From Fimiplasma intestinipullorum (GTDB lineage Bacteria; Bacillota_I; Bacilli_A; Erysipelotrichales; Coprobacillaceae), in NCBI GenBank assembly GCA_018715065.1, contig DVMJ01000108.1, forward strand, positions 1 through 12,235: 12,235 bases of DNA, in the 5' to 3' direction. The notes below the pieces were generated by a model. That model ran no database searches, was not told where the DNA came from, and was given only the letters and a program-made list of their open reading frames with translations. The position numbers were made by a program, and so were the translations under genes. Below, one piece after another: positions 6,932 to 12,235 of the stretch. Every line of letters starts with the position of its first letter. Position 1 is the first letter of the stretch.

Positions 6932-6977
6932 GGCTGTTGGTAACAACAGCCTCCCTTTACACCATGAATGTAAGGGG
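6932..6977 (+). other. Two tandem hairpins between the radical-domain and EIIB genes
   Basis: GGCTGTTG (6932–6939) pairs perfectly with CAACAGCC (6944–6951) across a GTAA tetraloop. Right after it CCCTTTACA (6953–6961) pairs with TGTAAGGGG (6969–6977) across a 7-base loop, with one G·U pair. Neither is followed by a T-run, so they are unlikely to be simple terminators. They may protect the 3' end of the upstream message, mark a processing site or lower expression of the EIIB gene, whose ribosome binding site begins 16 bases later. Confidence 0.7.
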
Positions 6978-7008
6978 TTAACTTACGATATACAGGAGGT
7001 CAATTACC

Positions 7009-7308
7009 ATGAAAATTTTATTATGTTGTGTAGCTGGAGTTACATCCACTCTATTCGCATCTAAATTAAAAGATGCTGCTTTAAGAAAAGTGAGCGATGT
7101 TACTGTTTGGTCTGCATCAGAACATGCCGTCGAATATTCAATCGATTTAGCGGATGTTGTTTTAGTTGAACCACAGTTAAAGAGTTCATACGAGAAAATT
7201 AAAGCTTTAGCACCAGAAAAGAAAGTGATGCTGTTAAGCGATGAAGATTTCAAGAACTTCAACGCAATCAAGATCTTCAATGATATTCAGGAAGAATTAA
7301 AAAAATAA
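7009..7308 (+). CDS. Orphan lactose/cellobiose-type PTS EIIB-like protein
   Basis: The 99-aa protein has the fold signature of lactose/cellobiose-family EIIB: an N-terminal strand running into the phosphate-binding loop C7-VAGVTST (7–14), then ADVVLVEPQ (48–56), which matches the ADVVLLGPQ stretch of ChbB, and a C-terminal helix. Cys7 sits at the phosphorylation position, so it could accept phosphate. Cys6 beside it is unusual. No EIIA or EIIC gene is in the window, and it lies between the radical-domain gene and pflA, so a role in signalling sugar or PTS state to the formate-lyase, rather than transport, is possible; this is inference. AGGAGGT (6994–7000) is eight bases before the ATG. A terminator follows. 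It is probably on the pflB transcript, past the tandem hairpins. Confidence 0.75.
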   Translation: MKILLCCVAGVTSTLFASKLKDAALRKVSDVTVWSASEHAVEYSIDLADVVLVEPQLKSSYEKIKALAPEKKVMLLSDEDFKNFNAIKIFNDIQEELKK

Positions 7309-7319
7309 GAATTCATAGA

Positions 7320-7358
7320 GACTGGTAATTCAAAAGAATGGATTGCCGGTCTTTTTTT
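7320..7358 (+). terminator. Terminator at the end of the split formate-lyase operon
   Basis: GACTGGTAAT (7320–7329) pairs with ATTGCCGGTC (7342–7351), ten pairs with two G·U, followed directly by seven T. It lies 12 bases after the EIIB stop and separates the operon from pflA. Confidence 0.88.
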
Positions 7359-7397
7359 GTTCTGTGAAACAAATTGAATGCTATTTGGGGAGAGTTG

Positions 7398-7422
7398 TGT
7401 TAGAATAGAGGGGAGAGGAAGG
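7398..7422 (+). promoter_or_regulatory. Candidate extended -10 promoter and ribosome binding site of pflA
   Basis: TGTTAGAAT (7398–7406) reads as an extended -10. No -35 has good spacing: TTGAAT at 7374–7379 is 21 bases away. The G-rich GAGGAAGG (7415–7422) is the ribosome binding site and places the start at 7431. The transcript leader would be short. A terminator just upstream makes a separate promoter necessary unless there is read-through. Confidence 0.45.
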
Positions 7423-7430
7423 TGTTAACA

Positions 7431-8216
7431 ATGATGGAAGGATATATTCATTCGACCGAAAGCTGCGGTACCGTCGATGGTCCTGGGATTCGTTTCGTTG
7501 TCTTTTTTCAGGGCTGCCCAATGCGCTGCAGATACTGTCATAATCCAGATACCTGGCAGCCAAATGTCGGCAAAACAATGACGGTGGATGAAATATTGAC
7601 TGAAATGGAATCAAAGAAGGAATTCTATACGCATGGTGGAATCACTTGTACAGGTGGTGAACCTCTTTTACAAATTGATTTTCTGACGGAATTATTCACT
7701 CGTTGTAAAGAATTAGGAATCCATACTTGTCTGGATACTTCAGGAATTACTTATAATGAAAAACCGGAGACACTTGCTAAAATGGATAAGTTAATGGCAG
7801 TGACAGATCTAATCATGCTGGATATCAAACATATTGATCCTAAGACACATCAGTGGCTGGTGGCCCAACCTAACGAGATGATCTTGAAGTTTGCGGAATA
7901 TACAGCACGGAAAAAAGTACCATTATGGATTCGTCATGTGCTCGTTCCGGGTATCACAGACAAGCAAGAAGATCTTCGTAATCTGGGTCGTTTCATTGGG
8001 CGCTTATCGAATTTACAGGCCCTGGATGTCCTGCCTTATCATACGATGGGTGTGGTAAAATATAAGAATTTAGGTCTTGATTACCCATTAAAAGATGTGC
8101 CTGCTGCCACAAAGGATGAAGCCATCAAGGCGCGCGAAATCATTCTTGAAGGGGCCAGAGAAGGACGTCACGAATTGGTTGAAGAACTGAAAGCAAAACA
8201 AAAACAGGCTGAATAA
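7431..8216 (+). CDS. pflA: Pyruvate formate-lyase activating enzyme (radical SAM)
   Basis: Radical S-adenosylmethionine enzyme that abstracts hydrogen from the glycine of the formate-lyase, creating the glycyl radical under anaerobic conditions. In the 261-aa product, GTVDGPGIRFVVF (13–25) precedes the cluster motif C29-X3-C33-X2-C36, with the HNPDTW stretch typical of PflA. GGITCTGGEPLLQ (69–81) holds the SAM-binding GGE motif, and LMLDIKH lies in the middle. Length is slightly above E. coli PflA (246 aa). I chose ATG 7431, eight bases after GGAAGG; GTG 7422 lies inside that site and ATG 7434 is also possible. Its target here should be Gly55 of the separate 80-aa protein, presumably bound to the core. 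No other activase or glycyl-radical enzyme is in the window. Confidence 0.95.
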   Translation: MMEGYIHSTESCGTVDGPGIRFVVFFQGCPMRCRYCHNPDTWQPNVGKTMTVDEILTEMESKKEFYTHGGITCTGGEPLLQIDFLTELFTRCKELGIHTCLDTSGITYNEKPETLAKMDKLMAVTDLIMLDIKHIDPKTHQWLVAQPNEMILKFAEYTARKKVPLWIRHVLVPGITDKQEDLRNLGRFIGRLSNLQALDVLPYHTMGVVKYKNLGLDYPLKDVPAATKDEAIKAREIILEGAREGRHELVEELKAKQKQAE

Positions 8217-8229
8217 CAGCCTGTTTTAA
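8201..8229 (+). terminator. Terminator of pflA
   Basis: AAAACAGGCTG (8201–8211) pairs perfectly with CAGCCTGTTTT (8217–8227) around AATAA. The stem spans the stop codon of pflA, and its 3' arm ends in the T-run. Being symmetrical, it may also act on the minus strand. Confidence 0.8.
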
Positions 8230-8279
8230 TTACTGCTAACAATGTAATTGAACGGATATGGGCATTGATTAACCATCGA

Positions 8280-8316
8280 ATAAAAGGGAAAGGATCGGAA
8301 TTGACCTAATCCTTTT
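8280..8316 (-). terminator. Terminator of the RNase J–phosphoesterase-like unit
   Basis: On the minus strand AAAGGAT (8315–8309) pairs with ATCCTTT (8295–8289) around a 13-base loop, followed by CCCTTTTATT (8287–8278). It lies ten bases beyond the phosphoesterase-like stop. The tail is interrupted by CCC, so efficiency is uncertain. Confidence 0.6.
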
Positions 8317-8325
8317 CTTTCTATT

Positions 8326-9189
8326 CTAGTTTGAAGCATCACTGCTTGAGACGGTGGCATTGGTCCGTTTAGAAAGCGTCAATACATAGGCATCCGGACG
8401 GGCATTGAAACGGTATTGTTGCTGATGTCCTAAGCCGATCCCATTAGAGACGATGAGGGTTTTATTGTTTTGCTCATAGCGGCCAGAAACATAGGTTTCA
8501 CCGCCTTCTAATTTGACGAGCGGTCCAACGAATGGAATCTGAATAAAGCCACCGCCCGTATGTCCGGATAATTGCAGATCCATGGAGGTGTTGGCTAGAT
8601 TCGTAAAGTAATCCGGCTGATGGATGGCTGCAATCACAAAACCGCTTTGCTGGTCTGTGGTAAGCAAACTATCCAGGTTACTGCTGGATTCCATCCCCAC
8701 CAGGGTAATGGTGCTTGATTCATAATAGATGGTACGCACCTCATTGCGCAGTACTTCGAATCCTCCGCTCTCTAAGAGATTAATGGAATCTTCCAAATTG
8801 GTCATAAATTCATTTTCACCTAAGACAGCAAACTTTCCATAAGGAACTTGAATGCTGTCTAAAAGGGAAATTAAACGTTCCTGATCAAACGCATTACCGT
8901 TTTCATAAATATCTCCACCGAAAATGATCATATCGCATTGTTCATTATTGATACTGTTGATGCAAGATTCCAGATAGTCGAGATCCTCGCTAGTAGATAT
9001 ATCCAGATCTGAAAAGAAACCAATCTTAAACCCAATGAATTCTTCAGGAATCAGTGAATTGCTGACATCCTGTGAAATGATATGAAAATGATATGGTGAT
9101 ACTCTTAATACATAATACCCACTGGCAAAGATCACACAGACGATGACAAAAAGTAGGCAGATGCCTTTAATTTTTCGCTTGATTCTCAT
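8326..9189 (-). CDS. Membrane-anchored metallophosphoesterase-like protein with altered metal site
   Basis: The 287-aa protein starts with a basic stretch and one hydrophobic helix (about 8–28), so it should be anchored with its domain outside. The rest follows the calcineurin-like phosphoesterase layout of YkuE/YaeI proteins, but the metal-ligand motifs are changed. The usual DLH is DLD (61–63), GDxxD is GDIYE (92–96), GN[HD][DE] is GENE (124–127), and GHTHGG is GHTGGG (209–214). Asp61, Asp93, His190 in IHQPD and His210 remain. Asp63 and Glu125 could still bind a metal, so it may be an altered enzyme or a binding protein without activity. The substrate is unknown. ATG 9189 lies inside the end of the RNase J gene (23-base overlap), with a stop two codons upstream in frame and no clear ribosome binding site, so translation is likely coupled. 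A terminator follows. Confidence 0.82.
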   Translation of the reverse strand: MRIKRKIKGICLLFVIVCVIFASGYYVLRVSPYHFHIISQDVSNSLIPEEFIGFKIGFFSDLDISTSEDLDYLESCINSINNEQCDMIIFGGDIYENGNAFDQERLISLLDSIQVPYGKFAVLGENEFMTNLEDSINLLESGGFEVLRNEVRTIYYESSTITLVGMESSSNLDSLLTTDQQSGFVIAAIHQPDYFTNLANTSMDLQLSGHTGGGFIQIPFVGPLVKLEGGETYVSGRYEQNNKTLIVSNGIGLGHQQQYRFNARPDAYVLTLSKRTNATVSSSDASN

Positions 9190-10960
9190 TGGTTACTAAT
9201 TTATTCATGACCACGGGGATGATCATTGGATTACGATTGGTCTTAGATGAGAAATATGGTGTTAAGGTTTCGCGAATCGTATTCTTGATTTCTGCAAAAG
9301 TAGTCTTACGGCTTAACAGTTTTGTTAATACATCCTGTACCAGTCTTTCTGCTTCACGAATCATGGCCTGTGAGTCTTTCATATAGACAAAGCCACGTGA
9401 GATGATGACAGGTTTGCATAAGAGCTTGCCTGCGCGCGAATCCATGCTGACCATAATAGAAACCATCCCATCTTCAGAAAGGATCTGACGGTCGCGCAAT
9501 ACGGCAGTCGAAAGACCGGTAATATCGTTGCCGTCGACATAAATGTCATCAACATGAACCCGTGGTCCACGGAAGGCTTCACCATTGCGTAAAATAATCG
9601 TATCACCGTTATTCATGACAAAGGCATGACCGGGTTTGACACCGACCTGATGGGATAATTCTGCATGAATCTTCAGCATGCGATATTCTCCATGCATCGG
9701 CATAAAATATTTGGGTTTCATTAAAAGTAACATCAGTTTCTGTTCTTCCTGACCGGCATGGCCTGAAGTGTGTAAAGAGTTCAATGCCGAATGGGTCAAA
9801 ACATTCGCACCGGAGCGGAACAGCTGGTTGACCACATGATTAACACTGGTGGCATTGCCTGGGATCGTACTGGATGAGAAAATAACGGTATCACCCGGTT
9901 TGATGGAGACATTGCGATGCGTACCGGCAGCGATCCGGGAAAGTGCTGCTAAAGGCTCACCCTGGCTACCTGTACATAGGATTAGTATCTGGTTATCTTT
10001 TAAACGTTTAGCTTCATCATTTTTAATGAAATAGCGATCCGGGCATTTGATATAGCCCATGCGTCTGGAAGTATTGATTACATTTTCCATGGAACGACCA
10101 TAAACCAGGATCCGTCGGTCGAATTTAACGGCTCCTTCAATGATCTGCTGAACGCGATGCACGTTGCTGGCAAAGGTGGCGACGATCAGACGACCCTCTG
10201 TTTTACGGAAGATGTCCAGGATCGAATTAGCCACCTGTTTTTCCGAAATGGAGAAGGTCGGGATTTCCGAGTTAGTGGAGTCAGCCATCAGAAGTGTTAC
10301 ACCGGTATAACCCAGAAAGGACATTTTCTGGAAGTCCGCAGGATCTCCTACCGGGGTCAGATCGAATTTATAGTCTCCAGTCGAGACGATCCTGCCGTTG
10401 GATGTGTTGATGACAATTCCCATCGATTCAGGAATGGAATGATTCGTTTTAAAGAAGCCGATATTGAAATTTTCGGTTCGAATCTGATAATCATCATCAA
10501 TCTGAATAAATGAAGTTGCATGGGTCAAATGATGTTCATCCAGTTTTCGCTTGATCAAAGCACAAGCCAGTGGTGTGGCGTAGATGACTGGAATATTGAC
10601 GAGTCTTAAGAGAAATGGAATGCCTCCGATATGATCTTCGTGTCCATGAGTAATCAGCAACCCTTTGATCTTACGCTGATTTTTCACTAGATAGGAGCAA
10701 TCCGGAATGATATAGTCGATGCCTGGCAAACCTTCTTCGGCAAAACGAACGCCGGCATCAATAATGATGATTTCGTTTCCCTGTTCGATGCAGTACATAT
10801 TTTTCCCAATTTCGTTCAAACCACCCAAAGCAAATACCTTTGTATCCGTCGGTTCTACCTGAATATTGTTGTAATGATGCGCATTAGTGCGATGTGAATG
10901 TTGTGTCGCTGGATGATGGGGGCGCTTATGAGTGGGCTGTTTTTTTGGTAAATTCTGCAT
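9167..10960 (-). CDS. rnj: Ribonuclease J with a His-rich N-terminal extension
   Basis: Cytosolic metallo-β-lactamase/β-CASP ribonuclease; RNase J acts as a 5'-3' exonuclease and endonuclease in mRNA decay and rRNA maturation. The 597-aa protein has the zinc motif HGHEDH (105–110), His174 in TNHSIPES, Asp196 in STGDYKFD, DSTN (227–230), GSQGEP (331–336), HTSGHAGQ (397–404) and MHGEYR (422–427). A C-terminal domain ends near NRNPMIIPVV (575–584). The complete HxHxDH fits an active, J1-like enzyme. About 37 residues precede the conserved KVFALGGLNEIG; they hold seven His plus many Pro, Lys and Arg, and look disordered. Bacillus RNase J1 is 555 aa, so the extra length is mostly this tail. ATG 10960 follows AGAGGTGA at good distance. 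It has its own promoter and is co-transcribed with the phosphoesterase-like gene. Confidence 0.95.
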   Translation of the reverse strand: MQNLPKKQPTHKRPHHPATQHSHRTNAHHYNNIQVEPTDTKVFALGGLNEIGKNMYCIEQGNEIIIIDAGVRFAEEGLPGIDYIIPDCSYLVKNQRKIKGLLITHGHEDHIGGIPFLLRLVNIPVIYATPLACALIKRKLDEHHLTHATSFIQIDDDYQIRTENFNIGFFKTNHSIPESMGIVINTSNGRIVSTGDYKFDLTPVGDPADFQKMSFLGYTGVTLLMADSTNSEIPTFSISEKQVANSILDIFRKTEGRLIVATFASNVHRVQQIIEGAVKFDRRILVYGRSMENVINTSRRMGYIKCPDRYFIKNDEAKRLKDNQILILCTGSQGEPLAALSRIAAGTHRNVSIKPGDTVIFSSSTIPGNATSVNHVVNQLFRSGANVLTHSALNSLHTSGHAGQEEQKLMLLLMKPKYFMPMHGEYRMLKIHAELSHQVGVKPGHAFVMNNGDTIILRNGEAFRGPRVHVDDIYVDGNDITGLSTAVLRDRQILSEDGMVSIMVSMDSRAGKLLCKPVIISRGFVYMKDSQAMIREAERLVQDVLTKLLSRKTTFAEIKNTIRETLTPYFSSKTNRNPMIIPVVMNKLVTNENQAKN

Positions 10961-10995
10961 ATCTTCACCTCTTTCATTGTTTTTATGTCGATATT

Positions 10996-11004
10996 ATTAT
11001 AGCA
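10996..11004 (-). promoter_or_regulatory. Extended -10 promoter of the RNase J gene
   Basis: On the minus strand TGCTATAAT (11004–10996) is a perfect extended -10. No good -35 stands 17 bases upstream; TTTAAA is at about 15. It lies between the degV terminator and the ribosome binding site of the RNase J gene, giving a leader of roughly 30 bases. Confidence 0.65.
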
Positions 11005-11023
11005 CATATTTGGCGCTTTAAAG

Positions 11024-11051
11024 GAAAAAAAGAATGCTAAGCATCCTTTTT
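11024..11051 (-). terminator. Terminator of degV
   Basis: On the minus strand AGGATGC (11047–11041) pairs with GCATTCT (11037–11031), seven pairs with one G·U, around a TTA loop and followed by seven T (11030–11024). The stem covers the degV stop codon, and A-rich sequence precedes it. It separates degV from the RNase J unit. Confidence 0.8.
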
Positions 11052-11918
11052 GTTGAAAACTTTCTTAATGCATCCTGCTCCGATCGCGCCCGGACCCGTA
11101 TGACAAGCAATGGCTAGAGCCAGTGGGACGATCCGGACTTCGTGTCCAGGCCAGCGCTTCTCCATTTTTTTCTTTAGCTTTTCAGCGACTTCCGGACAGT
11201 TTGTATGCGCAATACAGAGATAAACATTGTCTCCCTTGCCTTCGATATCGATGCGCGTTTCAATATCGTGAGCAATGGCATCGATCATGATACTTTCAGC
11301 CTTATTTAAGGTACGTGCAATCGCAAATTTATCCAGCTTTTCACCATAGATATTAAGAATAGGTTTGATTTTCAGCAGGGAACCGATCGCTGCTACAGCT
11401 GGTGTGATCCGTCCACCCTTTTTAAGATACTCAAGGGTATCCACTGTGATATAGATAGTACAGTTAAAACGATTATCTTCTAAAAGCTGTTTGATTTCGC
11501 GGGCGCTCTTCCCCTGCCTGACATATTCAATGGCATCATAAACATCCTGCTCAAGAGTTGCGGAGATACGCTGATTGTTGACAACATAAACCTGTTCATC
11601 ATAATCTTCAGACAGCATTTTCGCACTTTGATAGGCGCCGGAAAGGCCGCTGGACATCGGTAAATAGACAATTTCATCATATGATTTTAAAGTTTCATCA
11701 AAAATACTCGCCAGTGTGCCCAATGATGGTTGACTGGTCGCCACCTCTGCACCCTGACCGAGCATTTCATAAAAAGCATCCTGTGTTAAATTAATATCTT
11801 CAAAGTATTCTTTTTTATTGATTGTGAAAGGCATTGGAACAACTTGGATCCCTAATTCCTTTGCCTGCTGCTGTGTGATCCCGCTACAGCTATCCGTAAT
11901 AATGGCAGTTTTAGGCAT
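11037..11918 (-). CDS. DegV-family fatty-acid-binding protein
   Basis: DegV proteins bind one fatty acid in the cytosol; in Gram-positives related FakB proteins present it to the kinase FakA for phosphorylation and entry into phospholipid synthesis. The 293-aa product has the N-terminal ITDSCSGI (7–14), TSQPSLG (61–67), the lipid-contacting SSGLSGAYQSA (89–99), LEYLKKGGRI (162–171) and the C-terminal HTGPGAIG (273–280). Length is normal for FakB/DegV. ATG 11918 is preceded by AAAAGGAGG (11936–11928) nine bases away. No FakA is in the window, so the particular role as FakB is family inference. It appears monocistronic with its own promoter and terminator. Confidence 0.92.
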   Translation of the reverse strand: MPKTAIITDSCSGITQQQAKELGIQVVPMPFTINKKEYFEDINLTQDAFYEMLGQGAEVATSQPSLGTLASIFDETLKSYDEIVYLPMSSGLSGAYQSAKMLSEDYDEQVYVVNNQRISATLEQDVYDAIEYVRQGKSAREIKQLLEDNRFNCTIYITVDTLEYLKKGGRITPAVAAIGSLLKIKPILNIYGEKLDKFAIARTLNKAESIMIDAIAHDIETRIDIEGKGDNVYLCIAHTNCPEVAEKLKKKMEKRWPGHEVRIVPLALAIACHTGPGAIGAGCIKKVFNKKDA

Positions 11919-11943
11919 ACAATTCCGCCTCCTTTTCCTTTAC

Positions 11944-11972
11944 ATCTTAACATTTTTTCAGGCATAACTCAA
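11944..11972 (-). promoter_or_regulatory. Promoter of degV
   Basis: On the minus strand TTGAGT (11972–11967) and TAAGAT (11949–11944) are separated by exactly 17 bases, and TGT precedes the -10 as an extended element. An inverted repeat AACCCT/AGGGTT (11971–11976/11992–11997) touches the -35 and could be a regulator site; the regulator is unknown. The transcription start would fall just before the ribosome binding site, giving a very short leader. Confidence 0.7.
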
Positions 11973-12147
11973 CCCTTATTATGCACGCTTCAGGGTTATT
12001 TCATGAAAGGGAAGATTTTAAACAGATATGAGTTACACAGATAAAACAGGGTGTTTGATCCTGCTCGAATTCTCAGAATCTTCTTATTTCTCAACTTCAA
12101 AGCTAAAAAAGCGCAAAATCTCCCTTACCTCAAATATCCCATTTTTT

Positions 12148-12173
12148 GCCCTCCTGATCGGATGGCTTTTTTT
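12148..12173 (+). terminator. Terminator-like hairpin with no visible gene
   Basis: GCCCTCC (12148–12154) pairs with GGATGGC (12160–12166), one mismatch, across TGATC and is followed by seven T. It points on the plus strand, where no gene precedes it after 8216. It could end a small RNA from the preceding 150 bases or antisense transcription. A second imperfect hairpin (GTTAG 12176–12180 with CTAAC 12195–12199) follows. I see no gene between 11940 and 12235. Confidence 0.45.
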
Positions 12174-12235
12174 GAGTTAGATAATCAGTATCGACTAACT
12201 ATCCCCTGGAATACATACTTTTCTCGCAATTCTTC

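Noticed and set aside
7355..7372. TTTGTT...AAACAAA repeat upstream of pflA as a Rex redox-repressor site
   Set aside because: The half-sites do not fit the TTGTGAA/TTCACAA pattern closely enough.
12080..12147. Minus-strand ATG after AGGAGGG near 12140 as a gene start
   Set aside because: The frame stops after five codons (MGYLR), and the longer adjacent frame has no good start; a leader peptide cannot be excluded but nothing supports it.
12028..12180. 50-codon plus-strand frame with a hydrophobic C-terminus
   Set aside because: The nearest Shine-Dalgarno-like sequence is about 17 bases away, and the frame runs through a terminator-like hairpin; probably chance.

Overview
The window looks like chromosome from a low-to-moderate GC Gram-positive anaerobe (Bacillota). 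RNase J, DegV, an oxygen-sensitive pyruvate formate-lyase and its activase, strong AGGAGG-type ribosome binding sites and the nadK–rluA gene pair all fit. An Erysipelotrichia-type gut commensal is my guess, but nothing here proves the class. The genes are compact, with several short start/stop overlaps.

Left part (1–4140). A divergent gene is cut by the left edge (1–55, minus). About 525 bases follow without a gene but full of short perfect hairpins, possibly a structured RNA or a long leader. Then come NAD kinase (nadK) and an RluA-type pseudouridine synthase as an overlapping pair. They converge on a minus-strand pair, a GNAT acetyltransferase followed by a RodA/FtsW-type cell-wall polymerase. 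The rluA and rodA 3' ends overlap by 80 bases. Next is a small membrane-anchored protein with a glucose-type PTS EIIB fold, in which the phosphorylated Cys is replaced by Asp.

Central part (4270–8230). This is the most interesting block: a pyruvate formate-lyase split into separate polypeptides. The 691-aa core keeps the tandem catalytic cysteines but stops just before the glycyl-radical domain. That domain, with its RVSGYA radical loop, is a separate 80-aa protein two genes downstream. Between them lies a 68-aa protein that resembles the N-terminal third of the radical domain, lacks the radical loop and has an acidic tail with two Cys. Tandem hairpins, an orphan lactose/cellobiose-type EIIB, a terminator and the activase gene pflA follow. 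Together they suggest anaerobic pyruvate cleavage to formate and acetyl-CoA by an enzyme whose radical-bearing part is a separately made, possibly exchangeable subunit.

Right part (8280–12235). On the minus strand, read from the right, are degV with a good promoter and its own terminator, then an RNase J with a His-rich N-terminal extension, and then, overlapping the RNase J stop, a membrane-anchored metallophosphoesterase-like protein with several standard metal ligands replaced. The last ~300 bases carry the degV promoter and an unexplained plus-strand terminator-like hairpin. I saw no tRNA, rRNA, CRISPR array or insertion sequence.
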